From contig JABXKC010000005.1 in the NCBI GenBank assembly GCA_013375495.1, positions 62,001-126,000 on the forward strand: 64,000 bases of DNA, in the 5' to 3' direction. The number at the start of each line of letters is the position of its first letter. Position 1 is the stretch's first letter. This DNA comes from Promethearchaeota archaeon (lineage in GTDB: Archaea; Asgardarchaeota; Lokiarchaeia; Sigynarchaeales; SOKP01). The notes beneath the pieces are model-generated. The model was not told where the DNA came from, did no database searches, and saw only the letters and a list, made by a program, of their open reading frames with translations. This document shows, in pieces, positions 54,721-64,000 of the stretch. The position numbers and the translations under genes were made by a program.

Positions 54721-55066
54721 GAGAATGAGTGGATACAACGACTTGAAGCAATATAGAGGTAAAATTATGTTTTGGGGTTGCGTGAATATTCAATCCATTT
54801 ACTGGAAGGGAACTCCTGAAGAAGTAGAACGAGAAGTTTGGCACATGGTTCGTAATTTAGGGACTAAAAAGGGGGGATATGGAGCATGCTTTTATGATGA
54901 TGCTAAAACAATTAAAGTACCACGAAAAAGTATTAGAGCTTTTGCTAAAGGACTTGAAAAATACGGTGATTACTCAAAAATTCCCTCTCATTGGTGGGAT
55001 TATCCAACTGTAAAAAACTGGGATGATTTTGAAGTTCCTCCTTTACCGCCTTTAAACCCTAAATAA
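54721..55066 (+). pseudogene. 3' fragment of the URO-D-like gene (right copy of the ~346-bp direct repeat)
   Basis: This encodes about 113 residues (from SGYNDLKQYRGKIMFWGCVN to the end), nearly identical to the last part of the URO-D-like protein at 22458-23636, with roughly 20-25 base changes by eye. The active-site half is missing. Most changes do not alter the protein, suggesting either recent duplication or selection before breakage. Confidence 0.9.
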
Positions 55067-55085
55067 GAATAGAGTTTAGTAATAG

Positions 55086-57758
55086 TTAATTGAATTTTAT
55101 TTCCCATGAAAAGGGTTTATTAAGCTTATTTTCACCAGTTAAAGTTATGCGATTTCCCATTATAGTAAACTCATTTCCATTTCCGTTTGTCAGGATAGAA
55201 TCAATTTTCTCAAGTTCTTTATAAGTTAGTTCTAAAGAGATTTTCCATGTATCTTCCATTATGGGATTATACCACCCGGAGTAGCCATTTTTACTTTTTT
55301 CTAATCCAATTAGTGAAGAACTAAACTTATAGTTATCTTTAGGGATGGTAGGTCTTAATTCTACGCCTTCAGGAGTGAAAGTTATCCCGACTAAGCGAGT
55401 TACATCGTATAGTGGCCAGGCGTGAGGATGTAAGTTAAAAACTGGAAAGTCCGTCCAATTAATTGTTTCAAAACCGAGTACCGCTTCATCTTCAGCAGGG
55501 ACTACTTTCTTAGTGAGTACAGGTTCCGCAAAACCGGTTTGACCAGAATATTTAGATAAACTTGAATTATATGTATCTGGTCCACTCCAAATTCCATACC
55601 ATACATCTGGAAAATTCTCAGCGTGATAAGCAAGAGAATTTTTTTTCCATTCATCCCAAGCCATTTCTCCGTTTACTAATGATAAAGCCCATATTAGAGT
55701 ACCATTTATAGATGGCCATATCCCCCCATTTGTTCCTTGTCCTTGTGGATAATAGATATTAATTACTTTATCAAGAATCATAGCGCCAATTTTTGAAGGT
55801 TTTCGAACTAATTCGTCTATGTTTTTAATTAAAATTGATATTTGATCTTGGTTCAAAGCATTTCCAATTATTGCCCAAGGTTGTGGCTCTAACCACATTT
55901 GGTCCTCACCAATCCATCCTAATTCTTCAGTTAACCAAGCCCGTCTGACCCAGTTTCCATTCCATTGAGCTTGAACTGCTTCACGTTGTGAATTAGAATA
56001 ATTAAGGACACTCTCAGCCATCTCATTTTCATTTATAAATTTCAACATATCAGAATATGTTTTAAGTACAAAAATAGCCATAGATGCATTTAAAACGCTT
56101 TCTGCAATATTCTGAATTTCCTTATGATTCTCAGTAGAGATATGTCCAAAGATGACATTATCGTTCCAATCTCCATTAGATAATCGTTGAAGCCCGTGTC
56201 TTCCTATCCCTATTTTTTTTGTGATATGATTATAGCAACGTGCAATTAGCTCTCTAACCGTAACAACTTCTACTCTCGAACCATAACAAGGATATCTTGA
56301 GATCTCTTCATCAAGTATTTCAACATCTCTTGTTCCGAGAATGTATTCACTTATTAGCCAAAGTAGCCATAATCCTTGATCACTTGGTTTAATGGGGACA
56401 GGTAATATTTGACCGCTTCCTGTAATTCCCCACGGTATTTCTCCATTTTTTTTGACAGTTTTTAAGGTGTACTTGATTATATTCTTAACGATATTAGGAT
56501 TACTATAGACAAAAGGCAATGCGTGTTGTAAGGGATCTCTAGCTGCTCCTTGAAATCCAATTATGTATTGATAAACATGCCCTTGCGAAAGTATGTGTTC
56601 ATTGAAAAAATTATCATAAGTCATTGCTCCTCGTAAGTAATAATAATGCCAGAAAAGCTCCCGATTAACCCAAAGTTCATCTTGAATTTGTAGTTCCATT
56701 TTATTACTATTCCACTGTTGGCACGATTCTTCAAATAATTTAGGATATGTTTGCTGATATTTGTTAATTAAAGATTCTAATTCAAATCCTTCAGGAAGAT
56801 AACCATACAAAAACGATAAGGTTCGACTTTCTCCTGAGTTTAATTTTACACTTCTCTCTAAAAACATGGCACTTTCATCGCCTACAGAACTAGTATCATT
56901 TTTAAAGTTGTTCCTTAACCCATCTGGAGTCTCGAGGCTACCTTGACCAAAAAAAAGCTTACTATTGGTACATATTGCATCAGCTTTCTCATCTAATGAA
57001 ACTAAAAACGTTTGAGGGGGGAAATTATCTACGAATGTGGGTCTAAGGTAAGTTGGATCATACCTCTCTTTTTGTTCTTCTAAATATTTACTTTCAAGGA
57101 GCCCTAAACTATTAGGAATCGCTTCAAACTTATGTTTAAATTTATCACTAAATTCGTGACGATGATCTCTTGGATGTTTACCTGGTTTACCAGTAAGTAC
57201 TGAAGCAAATGAGGAGGAAGAAAATTGATACATATGGCATCCCCAATACTCAATCCATCGTAAATTGACGGGATCATCTTGATGATTAGTTATTTTAACT
57301 TGGGAGATCAAAACCGGATCATCCCCAAACGGTGCAAATATATTTTGGTTAACGGTATATCCATGTCCAATTACTTTTTTTCGGAAATATCCGATCCCAA
57401 AGATTCTTTCAAAGGAGTCTGCATTGCCTGGATAATACGTACTTAAATGATTAGTGCCGTCTGTGAGATATCCAAATCCTCCCGCATAATGGCCTTGTTC
57501 TGGATTAAATTCGTTTAAATACTTAGGGCTACCCTCGTCTTGTCGCACTTGAATATATCCGTAGTTGGATGTCACAGCTACTAACCTGTCGTTACCAACT
57601 TGATGTAGGTGTTCTGTATTAGAACGCCACTTTTCGTTCATCGGAGTTATTGCTTTGATATCTTTGGTTTGATCGCAGGTATAACGATAAGCAGGTAATC
57701 CATACTCATCTTCAATCCATTCTCCAAAATAACCGGAACCAAATTCTTTTTTACTCAT
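55086..57758 (-). CDS. GH94-like glycoside phosphorylase
   Basis: The 890-residue protein fits the GH94 cellobiose-phosphorylase layout: an N-terminal beta-sandwich (residues 1-330), a helical linker and an (alpha/alpha)6 barrel with the LSNGDWNDNV catalytic-acid motif near residue 555. GFQGAARDPLQHALPF near 420 matches the phosphate/sugar-site region, and HPHAWPLYDVTR is near the end. Such enzymes split beta-linked disaccharides with phosphate. There is no signal peptide, so it works in the cytoplasm on imported sugar. Neighbouring sulfatase and GPH transporter genes support a sugar-utilisation locus. Confidence 0.85.
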   Translation of the reverse strand: MSKKEFGSGYFGEWIEDEYGLPAYRYTCDQTKDIKAITPMNEKWRSNTEHLHQVGNDRLVAVTSNYGYIQVRQDEGSPKYLNEFNPEQGHYAGGFGYLTDGTNHLSTYYPGNADSFERIFGIGYFRKKVIGHGYTVNQNIFAPFGDDPVLISQVKITNHQDDPVNLRWIEYWGCHMYQFSSSSFASVLTGKPGKHPRDHRHEFSDKFKHKFEAIPNSLGLLESKYLEEQKERYDPTYLRPTFVDNFPPQTFLVSLDEKADAICTNSKLFFGQGSLETPDGLRNNFKNDTSSVGDESAMFLERSVKLNSGESRTLSFLYGYLPEGFELESLINKYQQTYPKLFEESCQQWNSNKMELQIQDELWVNRELFWHYYYLRGAMTYDNFFNEHILSQGHVYQYIIGFQGAARDPLQHALPFVYSNPNIVKNIIKYTLKTVKKNGEIPWGITGSGQILPVPIKPSDQGLWLLWLISEYILGTRDVEILDEEISRYPCYGSRVEVVTVRELIARCYNHITKKIGIGRHGLQRLSNGDWNDNVIFGHISTENHKEIQNIAESVLNASMAIFVLKTYSDMLKFINENEMAESVLNYSNSQREAVQAQWNGNWVRRAWLTEELGWIGEDQMWLEPQPWAIIGNALNQDQISILIKNIDELVRKPSKIGAMILDKVINIYYPQGQGTNGGIWPSINGTLIWALSLVNGEMAWDEWKKNSLAYHAENFPDVWYGIWSGPDTYNSSLSKYSGQTGFAEPVLTKKVVPAEDEAVLGFETINWTDFPVFNLHPHAWPLYDVTRLVGITFTPEGVELRPTIPKDNYKFSSSLIGLEKSKNGYSGWYNPIMEDTWKISLELTYKELEKIDSILTNGNGNEFTIMGNRITLTGENKLNKPFSWEIKFN

Positions 57759-57795
57759 TTTAATAACACTTTTTTTATATTTTTATTAAAAATTT

Positions 57796-59370
57796 TTAAA
57801 AACCACAATCCCTGACAACGGATTTACTAATTTTAGTTGCTCTTTTTAACAATTTCAAGAGTAACTCAGATTTTATCTCACTGTAAGAGTTGTCGTTCCA
57901 TAAATTATTAGTTTCGTTCGGATCTTCCTTTAAATTATATAAATCTCCATGGTTGGCAAAAACAGTTATTCTCCACTCATCAGTAATTAAAGTTCTTGTT
58001 TTTTCGTTATTGTGATCGTCATTCATTTCGATAAGGACTTCATTTTTCACAATATCTTCAGGTTTATTTAAAATTGAGACCAAACTTGTTCCTTGCATAA
58101 AATCGGGTATGGTAATTCCAGCTAGATCTAAGATCGTTTCCGGAATATCAATTGAACTTACTAAAGAACTGCATTCTTTATTCGTTTGTCCTTCAGGTAC
58201 TTTAATTAAGAAAGGAATTTTAATTAAACCTTGATATAAAAATGGTCCTTTAAAGAAGAATCTATGATCGCCCCCGAGATCGCCATGATCAGTGGTGAAA
58301 ATGATTACTGTATTTTCAGATAGACCATATTCATTTAGAGCATCCAGGACCTCTCCTACCGCGTCATCAATCATTTTTTCTACTCCATAAGAAGCAGCAA
58401 TTACTCGCTTAGCATTTTCTTCTGTTAAATCCTTTGGAATTGGAAAAATTCCTTTTTCTGTTCCTTCACTTCTTATTAGAGTATTAAAATGTTTTTTATT
58501 GAATTCAGAACTTCTTTCGTGATCATCGTTAAATGTTTCAGGGAGTTTCACATCGCTGGGATTATACATATCAAAATATTTTCCAGGTGGTGAGAAGGGA
58601 TGATGGGGATCAGGAAAAGAGGTGAATAAAAGAAAGTTCTCTTTAGAATAACTCCCCTCTGAAAAGCTCTTCAAAAATCCAATAGTATTTTCTTTAACAA
58701 AAGTTGTAGAATAAAGCTCTTCAGGAACTTTGTGCTTTACAACTTGTAATTTTAACAGAGGATCTGCAGTATTAAGACTTACATTTATTTTTGCTTGGAT
58801 CAAATTATCAGGATTGCTTAACTTTATCCTTAGTGGTTTTCCTAATGAGGGCTCTTTTTCAATCTTTTTTTTTACCCAATTTATGTAATCAGGATGACCA
58901 CATAGAGTGCCATGCCCCGAAATAATCTTTACCTCATCTAATCCAAAATAGGGTGAATATTGGGTTAAATCACCGTATTGTCTTGGGTGAACGAATTCTT
59001 GACTTTTTACTGCGTTTTTAAATTCTCCAGATTCTGCTCCAAAATAATTTAGATGAACCTTCCCAAAGTAGGCTGTATGATAAATTCCGGATTTAAGTAA
59101 AATGTCTGCGAATGTATTTGTGCCTTGCGGCAAATTTCGTCCATTTGTGGTGACTCCGTGAACGGAAGGATATTGTCCGGTGAAAATAGTGCTGCGATTA
59201 GGCATGCAAATAGGATTATTACAATAAAAATTCGTGAATTTAATTCCCTCGTTAGCGATACGATCGATATTAGGAGTTTTTAGGACCATGTCGTTGTTAT
59301 AGCAGCTCAAATGGTCTAATCGTTGTTGATCTGTTATAAAAAATAAGAAGTTTAATTTTTGGCTAATAAT
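57796..59370 (-). CDS. Type I sulfatase, start codon uncertain
   Basis: The protein has the formylglycine site CMPNR (C-x-P-x-R) in the segment NPICMPNRSTIFTGQYPSVHG, and FTTDHGDLGGDH near residue 340 with metal-binding residues. The N-terminal metal site FFITDQQRLDH lies upstream of the only candidate TTG start (59310), so the real start must be at or before about 59356. No ATG, GTG or TTG occurs there in frame; an ATT near 59370 is possible. A TATA-like CTATAAAAAG on the minus strand lies at about 59438-59448. Removal of sulfate from a glycan fits the neighbours. Confidence 0.82.
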   Translation of the reverse strand: MISQKLNFLFFITDQQRLDHLSCYNNDMVLKTPNIDRIANEGIKFTNFYCNNPICMPNRSTIFTGQYPSVHGVTTNGRNLPQGTNTFADILLKSGIYHTAYFGKVHLNYFGAESGEFKNAVKSQEFVHPRQYGDLTQYSPYFGLDEVKIISGHGTLCGHPDYINWVKKKIEKEPSLGKPLRIKLSNPDNLIQAKINVSLNTADPLLKLQVVKHKVPEELYSTTFVKENTIGFLKSFSEGSYSKENFLLFTSFPDPHHPFSPPGKYFDMYNPSDVKLPETFNDDHERSSEFNKKHFNTLIRSEGTEKGIFPIPKDLTEENAKRVIAASYGVEKMIDDAVGEVLDALNEYGLSENTVIIFTTDHGDLGGDHRFFFKGPFLYQGLIKIPFLIKVPEGQTNKECSSLVSSIDIPETILDLAGITIPDFMQGTSLVSILNKPEDIVKNEVLIEMNDDHNNEKTRTLITDEWRITVFANHGDLYNLKEDPNETNNLWNDNSYSEIKSELLLKLLKRATKISKSVVRDCGF

Positions 59371-59499
59371 CGATTCACTTACATTTAATAATTCAAATTG
59401 AGAATGTTGATAGATAAAAAATAAAAGTTCAAATAAATCTTTTTATAGTCTTACATCAAGATTACATTATTAAAAACAAAAATTTTTACTTAAACAAAA

Positions 59500-60897
59500 A
59501 TGTCAGAAACAAAATTACCAAGAAAGCAAGTTACTGGCTATATTATGGGTATGATCCCCTTAACCATTATTCTTGGTGTATTTCGCTTAGCTTACATAAA
59601 ATTCTTCTACGATTCTTTAGGACTTGATTGGGTGTTGTTCGTTATTGGAATGGTTATCTTCATGTTCATCAATATGACGAACGATCCAATAATAGGGCAA
59701 TGGCAAGATAATACCGATGTAGAGAAACGTGGTAGTCGCCGAATATTCTACATAAAATATTTTAGTCCATTTCTAGTAATTGTATTTGTTGCAATGTGGT
59801 TTCCTTGGAGCACTGATAGCACAACACCATTAGGGCAATTTGTTATGTTCCTCCATTTTGTAATAACAATTAGTATTTTTGATACATTGTCAAATATCGT
59901 TACTATGGCATGGATGGCACTTCTTCCAGATATGACTATAGATTTAGGAGAGCGGACGAGGGTAAACTTCCTTGGGGGTATTTTAGCTCTATTTGCAAGT
60001 TTTGCTGTAATAACTGTGCCAACCATGGTTGATAATTTGCAATTCTTTCAAATCTACAACATAGTTGTAGCGATTATTAGTTACGTGTGTTATTTCCTTG
60101 TATATAGACTATCTAGAGAACGACCAGAGTATCAGCACGATAAAAGCCCTCCATTGTGGACGGCTATAAAACAGACATTGAAATCAATATCGTTTAGATA
60201 TTTTATAGGGTATAATTTCTTTAAAACTCTAATCGCATCGATTCAACTCTCGTATGTGTTTTTATTTTTGATACTCATCGGAGAAGAAAATGTAGTTTTT
60301 TACTTTCTAATTGTTATTATTGTTGGATGGAGCTCTAACATCTTATGTATGAAGTTACGAGATAAGTACGGATTTAAGAAATTGTTGATTCGGTTTAGTA
60401 CTATTCAATTTTTAGGAGGATTCGTTCTTTTCTTTTTAGTGTTAATTCCTGAAACCCGTATTCCTGTGATTTGGATAGGATTAGTCTTCTCTACTTTTTT
60501 TGGAGGTGCGAATGTTTTTGGTGTAATCCTTCAAACACTTCCGATAGACGAAGACGAAGTAGAATATGGTTCAAGGAGAGAGGGAATGTTTTACGGAATT
60601 AACGCTCTATTCACCAAGCCTGCGGAAAGCATCGGTCCAATTATTGTAACTTTAGTATTAGAACTAACACACTATATTAAACCAACCACTCTCAACCCAG
60701 ATCCTGTTCAACCCCATACAGCAATTTTTGGGATTATACTGGTGTTCTATTTTATTGTCAACATTTTCGTAGCTTTAAGCTTAATCTTCGCTTACTTATT
60801 TCCATTGGAAGGTGAAAAACTCCAAAAGCTGGAAAACGATCTTGAGGAATTACACGAGAAAAAGCGAGAAGAATTTGCTCGTAAAAAAAATGAGTGA
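59500..60897 (+). CDS. GPH-family (MelB-like) sugar:cation symporter
   Basis: The 465-residue protein has about 12 membrane segments and the GPH/MFS_2 signature NDPIIGQWQDNT with KRGSRR near residues 58-80. A long MFS-type loop lies in the middle and a charged coiled tail (LEELHEKKREEFARKK) ends it. It would import a sugar or glycoside with sodium or proton. It is divergent from the sulfatase, sharing a 130-bp promoter region. Confidence 0.9.
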   Translation: MSETKLPRKQVTGYIMGMIPLTIILGVFRLAYIKFFYDSLGLDWVLFVIGMVIFMFINMTNDPIIGQWQDNTDVEKRGSRRIFYIKYFSPFLVIVFVAMWFPWSTDSTTPLGQFVMFLHFVITISIFDTLSNIVTMAWMALLPDMTIDLGERTRVNFLGGILALFASFAVITVPTMVDNLQFFQIYNIVVAIISYVCYFLVYRLSRERPEYQHDKSPPLWTAIKQTLKSISFRYFIGYNFFKTLIASIQLSYVFLFLILIGEENVVFYFLIVIIVGWSSNILCMKLRDKYGFKKLLIRFSTIQFLGGFVLFFLVLIPETRIPVIWIGLVFSTFFGGANVFGVILQTLPIDEDEVEYGSRREGMFYGINALFTKPAESIGPIIVTLVLELTHYIKPTTLNPDPVQPHTAIFGIILVFYFIVNIFVALSLIFAYLFPLEGEKLQKLENDLEELHEKKREEFARKKNE

Positions 60898-60946
60898 AAA
60901 ACTAAAATAAAATTACTTTCTTTTTTTTTTTGTGAAGTGTATTTTT

Positions 60947-62188
60947 ATGACATATGACTTAATCATCGTTGGTGGTGGTCCAGGGGGATCAACAGCGGCC
61001 AAAATTGCAGCAGAGAGTGGCGCTAAAGTGCTATTACTTGAAGCTGCTGAAGAAGGTAGATATAAATGTTGTGCAGGAGGAATTCCCATTAGAAACGAAG
61101 ATTTTGCTCCAATTCCTAAGGGAGTAGGAGATCGTGAAATTACGGGGGGAGTTCTATTTACTCCAAAGACAGGACCTATGGAATTCGAAGCCTCTGGAAA
61201 AAATAACAAAGGTTTTTGCATGTTTCGAACTGATTTTGATAAATTCCTTTTAGATATTTCCCAAAATGTTGGCGCTCAAGTATTATATGAATCTCGAGTA
61301 AAAAGAATTGAGATTAGTAAAGATAAGATTGTTACGATTGTAGGATCCAAGGAATATCATAGCGATTGTGTGATCCTCTCGACTGGATTAGGGGGAGCCC
61401 AACTACAAAGAAACCTCGGTATAGAGGTTCCACCGATGGTAGGTGGAATACAAGCAGAAATTAGTGCCCCCGAATCTTTCATTGACGAACAATTTGGAAA
61501 CCGCGTGTGGGAATTCTTCGATCGTAAATTAATTGATCATGGAATTGCGTGGGTCTTTCCTAAAAGCGAAACGCTAAGTATTGGAGTGTTAGGGAATGGA
61601 ATTAAAATGAGTCATTTCAATGCGTTTCTTAAGAATCCATTCATAAAGGAGAAAATAGAAGGAAAAGAGATGAAAGTATTTGGAGGGCGGAAAGTTTGGG
61701 CAGCTCCTATACCTGATCGAATGATCGCCAAACCTTATTGTGACCGCGTAATGGTAATTGGAGATGCTTGTGGAACAGCAGACCCTATTTTATACGAAGG
61801 AATTTATCAAGCTCGATTATCCGGTAAGCTCGCAGCTGAAGTTTTTACTCAAGCACTTGAGAAAGAGGATTTTAATGAATCTGTGCTCGCAAGATACAAC
61901 GAACTTCTTTTAAAACACCTCTACGAAGAAGATTTGAGATACTCTTATAAATTTCACCATCTTTTGTATCATAGTGGCCTTTTGGAACGAATTATCGAAG
62001 CGTCTTATGCCATGGCTCAAGAAGATCAGGAAATGATGCAATCAACAATCGCATTATTTACGGGTAGCGAAACTAGGAAACACAGTTGGGAAGTTATGAT
62101 GTCTCGCAAATGGAAACTAGTAAAACAATTGGGAATTAAAAATAGCATGAAACTTATTCCAACATTAGTTCGAGCTCTGCGAATTTAG
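60947..62188 (+). CDS. Geranylgeranyl reductase family flavoprotein
   Basis: The protein of about 413 residues begins YDLIIVGGGPGGSTAAKIA (FAD site), has KCCAGGIP near 35, RTDFDKFLLD near 95 and the second FAD motif VMVIGDACGTADPILYEGI near 275. These fit archaeal geranylgeranyl reductases, which saturate membrane ether lipids. I chose ATG 60947, where the family starts, over GTG 60932. A stub of a similar gene start is at 23670-23730. It converges with the GNAT gene, overlapping it by four bases. Confidence 0.88.
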   Translation: MTYDLIIVGGGPGGSTAAKIAAESGAKVLLLEAAEEGRYKCCAGGIPIRNEDFAPIPKGVGDREITGGVLFTPKTGPMEFEASGKNNKGFCMFRTDFDKFLLDISQNVGAQVLYESRVKRIEISKDKIVTIVGSKEYHSDCVILSTGLGGAQLQRNLGIEVPPMVGGIQAEISAPESFIDEQFGNRVWEFFDRKLIDHGIAWVFPKSETLSIGVLGNGIKMSHFNAFLKNPFIKEKIEGKEMKVFGGRKVWAAPIPDRMIAKPYCDRVMVIGDACGTADPILYEGIYQARLSGKLAAEVFTQALEKEDFNESVLARYNELLLKHLYEEDLRYSYKFHHLLYHSGLLERIIEASYAMAQEDQEMMQSTIALFTGSETRKHSWEVMMSRKWKLVKQLGIKNSMKLIPTLVRALRI

Positions 62189-63120
62189 TACTTTATCTTT
62201 TTATACATAGGGTAAAATATAGGCGAGATGTAAGCTCCGCTTACTTTTGAGTAAAATTTCGCCACATTTTGCTCTACCCACATAATTTCACATGTATCCA
62301 ATCCTTTTTGCTTAATGTCCCACAAGCACCATAAAAAGAGTTCTGTTCCAATCCCTTTTCCCCGTAACGAGTGTTCTACTCCCGTTGGTCCAAACGAGCC
62401 CGGGAAGAACTGACTATGAGTAGCCCACCCCACGATCTCATTATTCGCATCTTTTGCTACGAAAGTCGATGGGGGTTGAAGTTTAAACGAAAATTTAACT
62501 TCTTCAGCCCAAGTATTTTTTGGAAAATGCTGTTTCACGAATTCAAATGTTTTGTTGAAATCATTAGGTTGAACGCGTTCATATATATATCCCCCTTTGT
62601 TTCTTGAAGGTTCCTTATTAATTGCGTTCAAAGAAACTGTGAGATTGAAGATAGTCCTGTGTGATTTGAATCCATGCTTTTTTAAAAAGAAATATAGGCT
62701 TGTATTGCGAATATCAACTCCGGGTTGCCAATATTCTGGTACACTGGGACCATATATGATTTGAGTTATACTCTTTTCTCTCACTCGCTTTATTAATTCA
62801 TTAAACATTTTAGAACCAAGGCCTTGACGCCTGTATTGCTCGTCGACTACACACCCCTTAAAAAAACAATATTTTTCGTTTACTCCTTTCCTTCTTACAA
62901 TAATAAATGTTGCAATCGGTTTATTTAGTTCTGGATCAAAAGAGATCAATGAAAGGTTTAGATCTAGACCATCGTCTTCTAAAGTTCCTCTCAGGAAATA
63001 TTCATATGGTAGAGAAAAAAAGCGTGAATTATTTTCAAATAATTGATAAACGCTTTGAATATTATCTTTTGATAATTCTTTAAAAACCATATTATCCATA
63101 GGTATCTTCTCGAGTATCAT
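62185..63120 (-). CDS. Double-domain GNAT acetyltransferase
   Basis: The 311-residue protein has two GNAT-like halves. The first holds CVVDEQYRRQGLGSKMFNEL near residue 95 and the second GPTGVEHSLRGKGIGTELFLWCLW near 240, each with the R/Q-x-x-G-x-G/A acetyl-CoA motif. It overlaps the HAD phosphatase by four bases (ATGA), so the two are translationally coupled. Substrates are not known. A copy of its last part is at 54500-54720. Confidence 0.88.
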   Translation of the reverse strand: MILEKIPMDNMVFKELSKDNIQSVYQLFENNSRFFSLPYEYFLRGTLEDDGLDLNLSLISFDPELNKPIATFIIVRRKGVNEKYCFFKGCVVDEQYRRQGLGSKMFNELIKRVREKSITQIIYGPSVPEYWQPGVDIRNTSLYFFLKKHGFKSHRTIFNLTVSLNAINKEPSRNKGGYIYERVQPNDFNKTFEFVKQHFPKNTWAEEVKFSFKLQPPSTFVAKDANNEIVGWATHSQFFPGSFGPTGVEHSLRGKGIGTELFLWCLWDIKQKGLDTCEIMWVEQNVAKFYSKVSGAYISPIFYPMYKKIKY

Positions 63121-63812
63121 AGAAATTCTAATATATCGTTCAAATTTCCCTTATAAGTTGGTTCTGGTGTTTTCGCGTTCAAATTAGTGTTTTGACTATT
63201 TACTAGAAATGTCTGCGAGCCTAATTTAGCACATACCATATCCTTGTCTTCGTCCCCTACCATAATACATTCCTTAGCAGAGAGATTGAGATGTTTGAAG
63301 ATTAATTGATAGTAAAGCAGATTCGGTTTAGTAGCATATGAATTTTCAATACTGGTTATGAGATCGTATGGAAAATCACCAATTCCAGCCCAATCAAGGC
63401 GTTGCTCTATAGCGGTTAAAGGAAACACGGGTGTTGTTGCGATTACAACCTTATAATCTTTGTTAAAAGCGGTTTGAACGACTTCTCGTGCTTCCGGTTT
63501 TTTCTTTGTAAATTTCTGTAATTCCTTATAATCTTCCTCGTAAAATTTATTAAAGAGTGGTTGGAGCTCGTCCTTTTCATAACCTTCAATAGGAAAAAAA
63601 GCGTTTGAAAACACTTCCTCGTTTGAAATTTTACCATCGTTATTATTTATGAATTCAGACACTTTCAATATGGCTGGAACCATCTTTTTAAGAGGGATTA
63701 AGTGAGCTACACTATTTGCAAATAATTTTAAATATCCCGGAATGAACTGTTTTAAATCCACATCTATTAAGGTTCCATCTAAGTCAAATAAGATCGCTTT
63801 AAGTTGTTTCAT
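63117..63812 (-). CDS. HAD-family hydrolase (phosphatase)
   Basis: The 231-residue protein has the HAD motif DLDGTLID (catalytic aspartates at residues 10 and 12), the motif II region VVIATTPVFP near 120, a lysine in the ATKPNLLYY motif III and GDEDKDM as motif IV near 185. The cap is helical, as in phosphoglycolate-type phosphatases. It leads an operon with the GNAT gene. The substrate is a small phosphate ester, not identified. Confidence 0.88.
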   Translation of the reverse strand: MKQLKAILFDLDGTLIDVDLKQFIPGYLKLFANSVAHLIPLKKMVPAILKVSEFINNNDGKISNEEVFSNAFFPIEGYEKDELQPLFNKFYEEDYKELQKFTKKKPEAREVVQTAFNKDYKVVIATTPVFPLTAIEQRLDWAGIGDFPYDLITSIENSYATKPNLLYYQLIFKHLNLSAKECIMVGDEDKDMVCAKLGSQTFLVNSQNTNLNAKTPEPTYKGNLNDILEFL

Positions 63813-64000
63813 AATTTTACGCGAGTTGAAATAAATACAATATATTAAATCTAAATCATATTAGCAATTATAATTTGTTATTTATCTTTCTTAAACCAGT
63901 TTGAAATAAAGTTTTAATAGTATATAAATAACAATAATAGTAAAAAAAAATATTAATAGAGTTCTACAATTAATATTAATATATTAAATTTCAATATGTT

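Overview
The window looks like a piece of an Asgard archaeon genome, most likely Lokiarchaeia-like. The DNA is very AT-rich and the genes have archaeal-type starts. It encodes a Rag/Gtr1-type small GTPase with a C-terminal roadblock-like domain, an HTH_10 regulator, a DRG-type GTPase, a tungsten aldehyde ferredoxin oxidoreductase and a geranylgeranyl reductase. Its HdrA and MvhD/VhuD genes carry in-frame UGA codons exactly where family members have cysteine, the signature of selenocysteine use. The taxonomic call is inference from gene content. No rRNA, tRNA or CRISPR array was seen.

Region 1 (1-4568, minus strand) is a redox operon in the order HdrA, MvhD/VhuD, FrhB-like, FrhB-like (cut by the window edge). 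HdrA has four UGA codons and MvhD/VhuD has two. A hairpin at the end of the MvhD/VhuD gene has a SECIS-like core whose 5' side contains the gene's own stop codon. No HdrB, HdrC or hydrogenase subunit is visible, so the complex probably couples HdrA to F420 or ferredoxin through the FrhB-like proteins.

Region 2 (4.9-22.4 kb) is ordinary core and accessory content: an SDR epimerase divergent from an HTH_10 regulator with a perfect 14-bp palindrome between them, aldehyde ferredoxin oxidoreductase, a HEAT-repeat protein, a third FrhB-like protein paired with the Rag-like GTPase, an M29 aminopeptidase, a DRG GTPase, a frameshifted PNPOx-like gene, two unrecognised genes in an operon, an isoprenylcysteine-methyltransferase-like membrane protein and a tandem pair of zinc-ribbon membrane proteins.

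Region 3 (23.6-54.7 kb) is a large surface-polysaccharide island: RmlA, RmlB, a DegT aminotransferase, two WbqC proteins, GNAT, two glycosidase-like propellers, methyltransferases, a NeuD-like acyltransferase, a sugar amidotransferase fused to a NifU domain, a GT56 transferase, a Wzx flippase, GT2 and GT4 transferases, a GT-C-like membrane protein, and secreted LamG and beta-helix proteins. RmlA, RmlB, the aminotransferase, GNAT, GT56 and Wzx together resemble the 4-acetamido-4,6-dideoxyhexose part of enterobacterial common antigen synthesis. The island is full of broken gene ends, a perfect 267-bp direct repeat, minisatellites and composition jumps. It is bracketed by direct repeats of the last ~346 bp of a URO-D-like gene.

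Region 4 (55-63.8 kb) holds a GH94-like phosphorylase, a sulfatase and a GPH-type sugar transporter, which together suggest use of a sulfated oligosaccharide. It ends with a geranylgeranyl reductase (membrane lipid saturation), a double GNAT protein and a HAD phosphatase.
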